Shown here one piece after another: positions 1 through 11,600 of a stretch of DNA of 64,000 nt. The position numbers were made by a program, and so were the translations under genes. Origin of the DNA: Knufia peltigerae (taxonomy: Eukaryota > Ascomycota > Eurotiomycetes > Chaetothyriales > Trichomeriaceae); the NCBI GenBank assembly GCA_030247855.1, contig JAPDRN010000025.1, positions 248,001 to 312,000 on the forward strand, read 5' to 3'. The stretch's first letter is position 1; each line of letters starts with the position of its first letter. A model generated the notes under the pieces. The model saw nothing but the letters and a program-made list of their open reading frames with translations, was not told the DNA's origin and made no database searches.

Positions 1-436
1 GCAACCTCCTCAAAGGTGACGAATTTTTCAAGGCATTCCCTCCACGTAAGTTGTCATTGCCACACGGCCTGTTCAAGGTAGTCTCGTTCAAAGTGTCGCT
101 CGCTGACCAAATACTCTTTCTTCAGAGTGGTTTGTGGATGTCAGAGATGATGCCCGTTTGCATGTCGCGGCACTCCTAGACCCGAAAGTCAAGTCGCAGC
201 GAATCTTTGCTTTCGCCGAGCCATACAACTACACCGACATCATTGCGCTTTTGCACAAGATGCGGCCCAACAACACCAAGCTCCCCACGCCGGCCGAGAA
301 CGAAGGTCGCGACTTGACCATCATCAAGCCGAGGGAAAAGGCAGAGCAACTGCTCAAGAGCTTCTTCAAGGTTCCGGGTTGGGTGAAGTTGGAGGACAGT
401 TTAGCTGCTGGGATTGTCGGCTTTGATGAAGAGTGA
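1..436 (+). CDS. NAD(P)-dependent SDR/epimerase-type reductase, C-terminal part (5' end outside window)
   Basis: Two exons are visible, 1-45 and 126-436, separated by an intron at 46-125 (GTAAGT donor, TTCAG acceptor). The codon split across the junction reads Gln, giving a product that runs from NLLKGDEFF through QWFVDVRDDARLHVAALLDP to a stop at 434-436. The VDVRD-ARxHVAALxxP block followed by a Phe-Ala-rich strand is typical of the C-terminal half of extended short-chain dehydrogenases of the dihydroflavonol-reductase/GRE2 type. That family reduces aldehydes or ketones with NADPH in the cytosol. The Rossmann fold and the YxxxK active site would lie upstream of the window, so the substrate cannot be judged. 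An NmrA-like or epimerase family member is the main alternative. Confidence 0.75.
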
Positions 437-1135
437 AGCGAGAGACACCAGAGACGATGATCCGGTATGGTCTGTCCTCCTCAAAACCGAGGCACATTCC
501 GCCTCAAGGGAGTAAAACATCAATGAAACTTATGTTCGAGGCTCGCGAAATGCTTTGTAGCCGAGATTGCATCATGGTATCTAGACAGAATGCTCGGTAA
601 GGTAAAGGAGGAAACGTTCAGAGTCCTTGTTGCTCTTGCATGTAAATCTGCTTTTTTGGCCCCTTTGAGAATGGAATCATCTTGCGCGCTCAAGCATCAT
701 AATTTGTTGTCTAGTAGCGTTGAAATACCTGAGTTTTGCAAAATGGCCCCCATTGAAAATTACATGGTCACCCTGTTAAGCGTCCGCCCTAGACTTCTCA
801 AGTTGCCCCCGGAACACATCCAAAATTTCCCCGTCCCGTCGCAAAAATACAGGCCAATTGATTTGCGACACCGAGTCGGGACGTTTTAAAGCCGAGTCGG
901 TACAGTCTGGTCACAATTGTACACTAGTTAGGTCGTCACAGACCAGGTTTCGTGACTCGGTACAAATACGTCTAGGTATACGGAGTAGTTGTCCGTTCTC
1001 TGTATCGGTAGAAAATTGACAAAGTATATCAAGGATGAAGTGTCCCTTGGTTGGCGGCACTTCTGTCGTCCTTCATCACGAACCAATATACCACCAAGAT
1101 TATCATCATCGACTGTGGTTGACTTGAACACAAAA
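437..1135. other. intergenic, no gene seen
   Basis: This is the 3' flank of the reductase and the promoter of the GST-fold gene. Open frames here are short and have no recognisable motif. A TACGGAGTA 9-mer, discussed under findings, sits at 979-987. No clear TATA element was seen. Confidence 0.6.
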
Positions 1136-2110
1136 ATGACCACCCGATCGCCGCCTCTTGTCGTCTACCGTGGCTTTATAGACAAAGGCAAATACACTTG
1201 GTCGCCGTACGTGACCAAGCTCGAATTCCGCTTCCGCCACGCTGGGTTGCGATACGTGACTGAACCCGGCAGTCCAAGAAGTGCACCCAAGGGAAAGATA
1301 CCTTACATCGACCTCGCTCCTCTTCTTCAACAGCAGGATGCTGCTGCTAACCCGACACCCCAACTGCTGGGTGACTCTAGCTTGATCTTCGATCGACTAG
1401 AGAGCATGGACTGTATTCCCAACCTCAACGAGAATTTGACAGACGAGCAGAAGCTCAATGACTCTGCGATCAGAGCACTTTGCGAGGACAAGCTGTACTT
1501 CTACAATGTAAGTCAACCCGCGCCAAACATTACACGCTCCATCCACCCCAGGGAGAGAAAAAAGCAAGCCCTGACCACAAGAACAAAACAGATGCGAGAA
1601 AAGTGGCTAGATGGCAAAAACTTCTACGTGCAGCGCGACAAGGCATTATGGGCACTCCCGTACCCCATGCGTGTCGTCATCGGGTACATGATACACCGAG
1701 GGATAACGCAGACCTTGCACGGACAAGGAACTGGCCGCTTCAGCGACGAAGAGGTCAAAAAGTTCCGGGCAGACGTGTGGCAATCAATCGACAATGTACT
1801 GAAGCAAAGGCTGAAGCCCTCGTCGTCGAGGTCGACGAAGACCGAGCCAGCGTGGGTACTGGGGGGCGAGCAACCTACCGAAGCAGATGCGACACTGTTT
1901 GGGTTTATCGTCTCGGCTCTTCTTAGTGAGAGGTAAGATTTCGCACTGTTTTTGTCGATTTCTCTCCAGGGTGAGGTTTCCATGCTAACAGATGGTCACA
2001 ACAACAGTAACCCCGAAACTCGATCTCTTGTCAAGTCATTATCCGGCGTCATGGATTATGCGGGGCGGATTCACCGTCGCTTCTTCCCTGATTACGAGGT
2101 CTGGGAGTGA
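1136..2110 (+). CDS. GST-fold protein of the FAXC/metaxin-like type
   Basis: Three exons (1136-1507, 1592-1932, 2008-2110) encode 271 residues. The N-terminal half has the thioredoxin-like pattern YRGFIDKGKYTWSPYVTKLEFRFRHAGLRY followed by GKIPYIDL, where the Pro is the cis-proline of GST N-domains. The C-terminal half is an all-alpha GST-C domain with the GGEQPTEADATLFGF signature. The last acceptor at 2007 was chosen over an earlier AG at 1991 because only it preserves the family's ending (YAGRIHRRFFPDYEVW). Members of this FAXC/Tom37-like group are widespread in fungi and may conjugate glutathione or act at mitochondrial membranes; their substrates are mostly unknown. The first intron is 84 nt and stop-free in frame, so its retention would not break the reading frame. 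Confidence 0.8.
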
Positions 2111-2995
2111 AAAGCCAGACAAAATTGAGATCGATTTCCTTTTCTCGCCCCGAGCCTTGATGTATCGGTATGGAAGGGAGGGATAGTAAGATTAGCACCT
2201 TGTTTCAGCAGAGGTGGCCTCGCGTGGTATAGCCTCTCTCCGGGTTTTCACGCCGTTTCCAGAACTCTTGATGCTGCCCTTTATTAGCAAGTTCCTCAAT
2301 CATGGCGGACTTTACAAGCCCGAAACTTTCGAGTTCGTGTCTGTGTTCAGATGATAAGACTGGAGTGAGATTTGTTGGCAAAACTCCATGGTTCATCACG
2401 AAGGGAATGATCGTATGCCGCTTGAGTTGGCTCTTGATGTGGAAGAGGTCGTTTGTCGCTGTCAAAAACAAGTGGCTAGCCACGAGGCAGTCTGCGGAGT
2501 GGAGTAATAAATGGGAGTCATCATATGAGCGCTCCAGTGTCACCGGTTATGAAAATCTCTGTTGTGTATCATGTACGGAGTAAGGAGTGCCAATACTGTA
2601 GGATTTCAAGTCGAGTCTCTAGAGTGTTAGGTGTGTAGAAACATTCCTCGGGTCCGGAAAAACTATGACGCACAAGTGTCCCATTCCGGCTGGACGGCAA
2701 ACAAAAGACGAACGTCGTCAGGCGAGTTGAATCTTGTAACATACCGATTGTCCTCTGCCGTGGTGCCAACCACACCAAAAACAAAAAGATCCCAACTGCC
2801 TTTCGTCCTGTACTCCCGAGACAATGTTTGCTTCGAGTTCCACGATGTCCATCCCAAATCCTCGGTGAACTCGTCGTTCCAAAGTATGCACCCACGACGT
2901 CTGTCTGTTCGAGCACCACCCAACCAAACCAGGCAGGCTCTCATTTTTTGTTTTTTGTTTTTCATTTAAAAAGGAGATCATAGCAAATCACAACC
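2111..2995. other. intergenic, no gene seen
   Basis: This holds the 3' flank of the GST-fold gene and the promoter and leader of STE14. Several overlapping short frames on both strands lack family motifs. A TACGGAGTA copy lies at 2574-2582. A T-rich tract followed by an A-rich stretch (about 2944-2972) immediately precedes the STE14 start. Confidence 0.6.
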
Positions 2996-3931
2996 ATGTC
3001 CGATCCCTCTGAGCCTGCCTCGCCAGGCATTATCCACGAATTCCCAAGAGATCGATTCGAGCAACACGAACAGCAACACCGGACCCACCAGAACGGGATG
3101 GCCACTTCACCACCGACCATCTATGTGCCCCCAGCCTACATGCCGGGAGGCCGTAGGTCACTCTCAGGAGTATCGATCAGAGCCTTCGGCCTGGGCAGCG
3201 CACTGGGTCTCTGTTCCCTTTTGACAATCGAACTTGTTTACTGGGGCTATGGACTCTGGCGGGCGCCGTGCTTTGTGGCCATTCTCACACTTTTTCATTA
3301 CTTGGAATTTGACATGACGGCGAGGTACAACCCCCCTGATGCATCAATCTCATCGTACCTTTTACTTTCTAATGGTATGGCCTATGCGGCAGCCCACACG
3401 ACTGCGATACTGGAGCTACTGCTCCGCTACTGGCTGCACTCCGCATACAAGCCTCAGTGGCTCAGTCTACCCTTCCCCATACCCTCGTTGACTCTAGGTG
3501 TTCCAACCTCTCTGAGCGTAGGGACTGGTATTGTCCTAGTTGTTGTTGGCCAGTTCGTGAGAAGCACTGCCATGAAGCAAGCCAATACCAATTTCAATCA
3601 CGTCGTCCAATGGACCAAGCGTTCTGATCATGTCTTGGTGACTCACGGGGTGTATGCATTCTCCCGACACCCGTCTTATTTCGGCTTCTTTTGGTGGGGA
3701 CTGGGGACTCAGGTATTGATGGGCAATCGACTGTGTTTGGTGGCGTATGCGGTGGTGTTGTGGAAGTTTTTCAACCACCGTATCAGGAGTGAGTCGAGCT
3801 CTTGCTGTCCTCCAACCTTGAAGTGCTGACTGTCTTGTCTAGACGAAGAACGTCATCTTGTCTCCTTCTTCGGCCAACAATACCTGAATTATCGTGATCG
3901 TGTCCCGGTGCGGATCCCATTCATTCAGTGA
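2996..3931 (+). CDS. ste14: protein-S-isoprenylcysteine O-methyltransferase (STE14/ICMT)
   Basis: Two exons (2996-3788 and 3843-3931) encode 293 residues; the intron is 54 nt and starts GTGAGT. The enzyme methylates the C-terminal prenylcysteine of CaaX proteins such as Ras and a-factor-type pheromones in the ER membrane. Several hydrophobic segments span about residues 60-200. The diagnostic ICMT C-terminal block is clear: HxLVTHGVYAFSRHPSYFGFFWWGLGTQ, then the NHRIR segment. The second exon supplies EERHLVSFFGQQYLNYRDRVPVRIPFIQ, which is essential to the family signature and fixes the splice. The N-terminal 50 residues are polar and variable. The gene converges on POP3 with only 28 nt between stop codons, so the two transcripts probably overlap at their 3' ends. 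Confidence 0.93.
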
Positions 3932-3959
3932 TGGTAGTCACATGGCAACATTGCCACCA

Positions 3960-4751
3960 TTATCCCACGTCCATCTCCGTTCCTTTCCTCTTCCGAGCCT
4001 TGGATTTTGGATCTGTGGTTATCTCATGGGTCTTCACACTAACCGGAAAGTACGTGGAGCTCGATACTTTCTCTAGCCACGGGATCTCAACCAATTCCAC
4101 ATTATCTGATACCCAATTCAGCAAAGCTTTAGACCCCGGAGCATCCTTTTCTACACCGAGTAACCCAACGCGAGGCTGGTGTAGTGCTCGTGCTATTTTG
4201 GCCTCAGATTGCGGAGAAACAGGAATCAGTCTAGCTCGAGTCGACCGAGGAGCAGAAGTTGTGACCTGCAAAGATAAGGAGGAGGTTAACATATCTGGGA
4301 GATTTTCGCGACAGACAAACACCGCTGAAAGTGCTGCAGGAGGGTCTCGGGATCGTTTGACATCTGACTTTGGAAGAGGGGATGGTGGCTGCCGGTGACT
4401 GGCAAGAGCTTCAAGTCTTCGAATAGTGCTATTAAATCCTATAGTAAGGTGACCAAATACATCAGGCATCCACTCTTGCACCGTGCATTGCTCCTGTATG
4501 GAATTTTTCTTCCTGGCTCGTCCTTTGCCTTTGGATCGTAGGATATGATCTCGTCTAAAATCGCCGACTGGCTGTAGTAATGGGAGGAGAAGGCTTAGGA
4601 TGACTTGCTCATGGTCGGAGGATAATTTTGGCCTGCGGTGCGAATTAGCAAAGCCGGACGTTGTTGTCATGGTTGAGGTGTACAAGTACCATTGTTGATC
4701 AGGATAGGGTAGGGTAACTGCATGGACTAATTTCTTCCGATTGTTATCCAT
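3960..4751 (-). CDS. pop3: RNase P/RNase MRP subunit POP3-like
   Basis: Two exons on the minus strand (4690-4751 and 3960-4632) flank a 57-nt intron with a weak donor (GTACTT) but a good GCTAAT branch site and CAG acceptor. The intron is a multiple of three and stop-free, so an unspliced frame is also open. Splicing joins QQW to PKLSSDHEQ, recreating the W-P-x-(I/L)-S motif expected near the N-terminus of POP3. The 244-residue product then shows a basic SKGKGRARKK segment, HLTIGFNSTIRRLEAL, a VFVCRENLPD strand and a LLGVEKDAP...ALLNWV...PWL ending. These are features of the fungal POP3 family, L7Ae-fold proteins of the RNase P/MRP complexes that process tRNA and rRNA precursors. Assignment rests on motif recognition, not a search. 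Confidence 0.75.
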   Translation of the reverse strand: MDNNRKKLVHAVTLPYPDQQWYLYTSTMTTTSGFANSHRRPKLSSDHEQVILSLLLPLLQPVGDFRRDHILRSKGKGRARKKNSIQEQCTVQEWMPDVFGHLTIGFNSTIRRLEALASHRQPPSPLPKSDVKRSRDPPAALSAVFVCRENLPDMLTSSLSLQVTTSAPRSTRARLIPVSPQSEAKIARALHQPRVGLLGVEKDAPGSKALLNWVSDNVELVEIPWLEKVSSSTYFPVSVKTHEITTDPKSKARKRKGTEMDVG

Positions 4752-5601
4752 GTGAATTCGGCATGTAAGAGTCAGTAGTGCCAGCAGGACATTTGTTCTC
4801 TCTGGGCGCAGATGTTGGCGCAGGCAAAGATAAACCCAGATATGTACAGATTGAAAACAATGCCTACAGACAAATAAACCTCTGATGACGTGCCTTACCG
4901 TGCGAGAAGTTGCTTAAGCAGAGAAAACCAAGATGAAAGAGGCTTAGTGACGTCTTTTAACTGGAAAGACCTGGGTAGAGCCCCTCATTCGCGCCCCGGA
5001 CGCGTCGAGATCCGGTCTGACAGACTTGAGGTCCTTTTTAGGGTTGGCCCCTAACAAACTGATCCGTATCGTCCACTGCAGCCTGGTCAAAGCAAACCCT
5101 CAACATATTCCATCTTCATGGACATATTGATTGTTTTCGTTCACCATTAGAATCAATCAACATATCTTCTCAGAGGCCATATCGGGGATCACTTCTCCTG
5201 TACATCAAAATTCCTGATCACCGGAGCAAACATTTCATCTCCTGTTGCCCCGCCTCTTTCTTCATTGCCCTCCTGCCTACCTACTTACAAAGTCTACATT
5301 TTGACACTAAAGCCATTATGGCCCAAGCGGACTTATCTCCATCAGCATCAACATCATCAACACACAGTCTCTGAGTCGCTGGCGACAGACTGTCCGCCCG
5401 AGTCCTCTCTTCAGTCGTGGATCAGGCAGACAAAGCCGTCCATCGACTGCAGTTTGCCTTGTTTACAAACGGTGGCCTTCTTGACGCCAAGACCTCTCCC
5501 TGATTGTGCCATCACCTCCCGCTTCACCTTCAGTGCAGCCTCAGCCACACAGCTATCATCTCAGTTGCGTATCCCTGCCGTCCAGATGAAATTCACATAA
5601 C
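4752..5601. promoter_or_regulatory. divergent promoter region between POP3 and the giant ubiquitin hydrolase
   Basis: This 850-nt region separates the diverging starts of POP3 (4751, minus) and the USP gene (5602, plus). The right part (about 5100-5600) is rich in C and T, as is common in fungal 5' leaders. It ends with a five-codon ATG-to-stop frame, annotated separately. No other coding potential was seen. Confidence 0.5.
5586..5600 (+). promoter_or_regulatory. minimal upstream ORF one base before the ubiquitin hydrolase start
   Basis: An ATG at 5586-5588 opens a four-residue frame (MKFT) whose TAA at 5598-5600 is separated by a single C from the main ATG at 5602. If transcription starts upstream of 5586, ribosomes would meet this start first. 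The main start could then be reached only by leaky scanning or by termination followed by reinitiation. Confidence 0.5.
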
Positions 5602-8600
5602 ATGTCGTCCTCAACATCCGATTCTTCAACTCGCAATCGGAGTGACTCTACTGAGGGGTCCGGGTTGCCCCAGCATGAGCACAAGCGTCCGAGGCTGAGT
5701 GAGAGCAAGCCTGATGAGACACAGGTCATGTCAGATCTTCAGCAAACAGAAAAGTCATCACTTGCTCCTTCCGCGTCAGTGATAGATGAGAACAACCTGG
5801 CAGTGGAAGGAAGTCCTCATCGAACTCCACCACTCCCACCTCGACCAGCAGTCGTTGCTACTGCCATGTCTCCAACCAGCAGAGTTACTATCCAAACCCG
5901 TCCTCTTTCTTCCCAATCTGTGACTAAACCGAGTCAGAGCATCGCAGACGCTACAAAACCCAACGTACCTCCGTCGAATCAATCCACCTCACCAGCACAT
6001 GGTACTGGCATGGATGGTGCTCAGGACCACGACCTTTCGTCCAATGCGGAACCATCCAACACGGAAGCAAATACACTTGAGCAACCTGATGCTAGTTCGA
6101 TTCCTTCTTCTCCAAGCAAGTCCCCTGAGATTGAGATCGCCGAGGTGGAGGATTATGACCGAGATCCAACCCAAACAAGATGGACAACACGAATTGGAGC
6201 TTCTGCTAGGGCGACGGTGCCGAAACCAATGCTGCCCCACTACATTCAGCGTACATTTCCCTATGCAGGAGATGCCCCTGGCAGCGCTCGCCGAGCGGTC
6301 CTTGAAATAGCTAATCGCTTTCAGCACGGCGGCGCACAAGATGGAGAATTATTCTCGAAGGTCAAGAATTGGATGGTCGACTTTGTTGACACATGTACGG
6401 AAATCCCACAAAGATTCTTCGAGGAAGACCATGATTTTTGGCAGTGTTTGCCAGGCCTAATTGAATGCTTGCTACGACGCACCAGTGGCCCGCCACCCCA
6501 GGCTCGGGTCGAAGACCTCATCGAATATTTTGTCGCTTATGCCCGGGTCACGAAGCTGATCATGGAGTACGATGCCAGAAATATTCAAGGTTTATCACCG
6601 GATCTCGATGCTCGAGACTTGAAAGATTTTATTGTGAAGTCTATGCCATATTACCAGCCGCTAATTTGGATGCTTCAACCCGAAGGGATCCCCTTCTATG
6701 ATGCTCTTCGAGGCACGATGGGTTTTGAGATAGCGCAGCTACTTGTGCCGGTGCTCGATCGCATCTGCGGCAGGGAGGTGGCTCTAGTCAGATCGGTCTC
6801 CAACCTCATAACTGCCGCAACTCCCTTTCTGTCCAAGAAACCAGACCTTGTCAAATGTTTCATCCAATTGTTGACGGTGACAGGCTACGCGATGAAACCT
6901 CTTGCTAGTGCTGCTGCGACTACTGAACCAATGTTCAAACCCTCCAGCTTTACCGAGATCGATTACATTCGAGTTACTATCGCCGACGTCATGCTCAAAG
7001 CTGACCATGTCATACAGCAAGCTATTGTGAAGCAAGCACCATGGCTGAACCTTGACAGCGCCCCAAAGATTATTGGTCAGCTTATGCCCATTGTTGGTGT
7101 CATTGCTGTCGAGGTTCCCAAAATTGGCCAAGATATTGTCGCCACTGCCGGAGTCGGCTTCGCCGATTCCGACCTCACCGATCTCCCAAGCACAATGCCG
7201 CAGGCGTGGAAGTTCAAGACTCTTCGAAAGTTCATTACCCACGGACGCATGGAACTGCGAGTTTTTGGCGTAGAAAATATGTCAAATGACCTTGTCCAAG
7301 TCTACAAGGAACGGATCTCCAATCAACCTCCGCCTCCCACCAGTGATCCTCTGGTCAGATTTCTCGTCAAATTCATCCAGCAAAATCAGATCATCGACTA
7401 CATCATCGGCGTTGATTCGCATCCACAATTGATACACCGCAGTCATAATGTTGTAGGATTTCTATGTGTCTCGGGCACCTACACGGATGCCACCACAGAT
7501 GTAATCTGGAAGACAATTGTGGAGAGCCAAGATCCCCGAACTGTGCACGAAGTGTTCAACCTTTTATCTAACTGCCATGTGTATGACCTCCATGCACTTT
7601 GCTACATCTGCCGAAAGCTGGCAGACTATCCATTCCAACGATTCGATACACACGTCTTGCAATTCACCGTTGGTCTGTTGGACAAGATTAGAAGCTGTAA
7701 CGAAGCAACCCCGCAGCAACCTACGGACCCTACCATCCGGCACCTGCTGGTTCGCCTTTTACGAGAAGCATGCTTAGATGAGAATTTGTCCCTCGAACAA
7801 GCCACGGTCATTCGCAAAGATTTTTCGCGTCACCTTGGCACCTCGCTAACGCTCGGTGGTATCCTCGATGCCAGCACAATCACCGTCGACGATGTGGAGC
7901 TCAGTCATCTCATCAAAGAGTCTACCGAGTCCCTGAGGTCTCACAAAGAATATTCTTCTGGTGATGTTCTTGTCCTCACGGTCCTAGTTCCAATGCTGAG
8001 GCAATCACTTTCAGAGGTCATCGCAAAATTCGATTTGATCGAGCTTCTCGTAGCCGATATTGTTCACCTTACCAACGTATTTCAGCAAAAGTTGCAAGAA
8101 AATGTGTCAGTGGCATTCTTTGAAGTTGCGTATGACGTACGAGCAACGCTCCTTTACTCGTTAATGCTATTGGCCCCTACAATGTTCTCCAAGCCATCGA
8201 TCGAATCTTTATGGACCTCATTCTTCACCGCAAAGCAGCTGCCCGTGGCAGTGCGAGCTAGGGCCTGGGATACCTTGATCAATGTCATGCGAAGAAGGCA
8301 GGTCAGCGAACAAAATCCAGTCTTGGACTTGATTGTCAGTGAGCATGTACAGCGACTAGGACCACAAGACTACGATGAGAGGGTATTGGAATTCTTGAAA
8401 ATCTCAGTCTCGTATACCATTCGACATTCTAACTATGCCATGCCAGATGCTGAGGACGTTGTGGTCATTCCAGGCATCGACAGAATGTGGAGAGTCATGC
8501 TAGAGGCTCCTCCTAACACCGTTGAGAACCAAGCTACCGAGTTTATCATCCAACAGTATCTGGATCACCAGCTCATCACACGACGGTCGAGGGAGGCGAT

Positions 8601-11600
8601 CGATGCTACGCACTCTTCTCTTGTTGATCGTTGCGTGCAGCAAGTGATGGCATCCGCTGCAAAACTCAAGTCTTATTCTGATGGCAGTACGAGCGGCGAA
8701 GACGAACCGATGGCAATTATTGCATCTGACCAAGAGATTCGGGCAGAAGAACTACGCTTCGACAGATCATTGCTATTTCTCAGAAAATTCTTGGAAGGAA
8801 TGAAATCGCGCCCGCGCTACAGCCCAACTCCAAGCCAGCAGCCCCAAGGTCTACCCGAATTTCTTCTCAAGAAAGGCGACGAGATTGAGGTCTCGATACA
8901 AGTCTACGGCAGTAGATATGTAATCCCAGAAAAGCAGAAGGTTGCTTTCGGCTCCGAGAACACGGGAAATGATCTGTGGAAATATATTTCTGAAGCTAGC
9001 GGCTTCACAGACTTTACAATCTATCACTGGGGCCAAGGGATTGAACTTTCAGGCTGCGACAAGACTCTAGCCGAGTTAGATGCCTCTCAGGCCCTGTTCA
9101 TGGTCCATAAGATAGCCAACTCCTCGGAGAAAGCGCCCACCCGTACAACACGTGCCTCGTCACCGGTGGACTATAAGATCATGCACCATTTTGACGATCT
9201 TTACGATCTTTTGGATTCAGATGAACGCCTCTCAGGAGAAGTGTATGGTTTCTTGAGTCTATTTCCTGCGCAGTCTGAGCTCATTCGAGTTATCCGGTCT
9301 AGAGAGAAGGACCCCGCTGAGCTACTCCCCCCGAAGAAGCCCTTTAAGCTCTTGTATTGCGCCCGAGCCTTGTTGGCCTGCATTGAAGACGAATCTTTCA
9401 GCTCTGAACCAAATACACTCTTCTTGACATACAGCATTCAGACCATCCTGGCCGTTCTCCCGAAATTGGAGCTATCTGACGCCAAAAATCCACTTCAAAT
9501 GTCCATTGCACATTGGCTTATTCAGGCCCTTTTGTTAGCATTCCGTGCGAAGGTTCCTGCAGAGACATCGCAAGATTACATCCAAGATCGTCAAGGATTT
9601 GCCGCCCAAATCTACCGGTTGCTGCTCTTCACATTGGAAGGTGCTAGTACGATCAGCAACGAGGTTGCCCCAGCAGCGATGGTCAAGATGATTCTGGAGG
9701 CTTTCACTGAAGCCTGTCTGCACGACGACCGTGTCTGGGAGCATGTGGATGGAAGCAAAAAGTTTGAGGAATTGCTCGCTCTAGCCTTCATTGCTGAGCG
9801 TCGAGCCGATGTTCGACATTCCCTGTTAGAAGTCGTGGTGGGCCTAACGGGAGCTGCTGGAACTAAGATACATCTGAAAATCAACAATCCACGAGCAGCA
9901 CGTTCGAGATTTCCGGCAAGTGTTATTGAGGCGTGCTTGTCACATCTTTGGGCTGCCTTGGTCGAGACTCTACCTCACATATGCGAATACCCTGAGCAAT
10001 GCGCCGAAATCTCCGAGGCAGTCCTCGTGATATTGAGAAGAATAGGCAAATCCATTACCATCGGATCAATTCGCCATCACTTCGTCCAGTGGAGCGCCAT
10101 GCTACTAGAGCACGACCATCGTGAGACGGTCGGGCAACCCACCAGAGACCATGTTGTCGGATCCTTGACAAAACTTCTCTACGAGTGTTGCAAATTATTG
10201 AAAAGCAATGAATTGTTGCCTCCGAGCTACCTATTGATGGAAAAGCTTATCGATCGTCTGCTTCTACCACCGTTATCAGTGGATGGTGCTCTCAGCGAAA
10301 CGCCCCCCGTGATACCTGTGTTAGACAGCACTGTCCGTGAGGGGCTGTATAACCTTCTTCTGGCACTCTCGCAAGGCCCACAGGACAAGGCCACGATTCT
10401 CGCAAAACTCCAGGACGCTGCCCATCTTGAACGAGACTTCTTCGAACCCATCTATGTGCACGAACGGCAGAGTCTGCGCACCGAGGTTGGTTATGCGGGT
10501 CTTCGCAATCTTTCAAACACATGTTATCTCAATTCGCTGTTCACACAACTTTTCATGAATGTTCAAATTCGGGAATTCTTCTTGGATACCGATAAATTTA
10601 GTGACCCTAAGAAAAAGCTTGTGAAAGAGCTCGCGAAAGTGTTTGCTCATATGCAAAATTCGTATGAGAAGTCCATCGATCCTTCCCTCGCTGTGGAAGC
10701 GATAACGACCTATGAGGGGGAACAAATCGATGTCTCCATTCAAATGGATGTTGACGAATTTTTCAATCTTCTCTTTGACCGTCTGGAGAGCCAGATTGAT
10801 CACAGAGCGAGAGATTTGTTCAAATCCATCTACGGTGGACAGCTTGTGCAGCAGATCAAATCCAAAGAATGCGAACACATTTCTGAGCGACTGGAGCCGT
10901 TTTCAGCTGTCCAAGTCGAGATCAAGGGAAAAGCACGACTCGAGGACAGTCTCAGAGCTTACGTGGAGGGCGAAGTTCTACAGGGAGAGAACAAGTACTC
11001 GTGCACGTCTTGTGGCCGCCATGTCGACGCTGTCAAACGTTCATGTCTCAAAGATGTTCCTGACAACTTGATATTCAACTTGAAGCGCTTCGACTACGAC
11101 ATTCTTACAGGGATGCGGACCAAAGTGAACGATGAATTTCAATTCCCAGATGTTCTCGACATCGCACCGTACACTCTTGCCAGCCTCAGTGATGAAGGTG
11201 TTGAAGAACAAGACCAGTTTCAACTCACCGGCGTTATAGTCCACTCGGGAACGGCAGATACGGGACATTATTACTCCTTCATTCGTCAGCGGCCGTCGAG
11301 CAAGCCAGTGGAGGAATCGTGGGTTCAATTCAATGACACTGATGTCACGGTGTTCGATCCCAGCCAAATGAGAGACAACTGCTTCGGTGGAAATGCTGAA
11401 GCCGGTTTCTACCATCTACCTAAGTATTACAGCGCATACATGCTCTTCTACCAGAGAACGTCGAGCATTGAAAGATTTCAAGAGCAGTATCGCCAGCATG
11501 ACGCTATAAATCCTGTTCGCCTTCCACTGCCATACAACATGGAACATCATATTGCTCAGCAAAATGAACTATTTCTGCGATCGTACTGCATTCAAGACAG

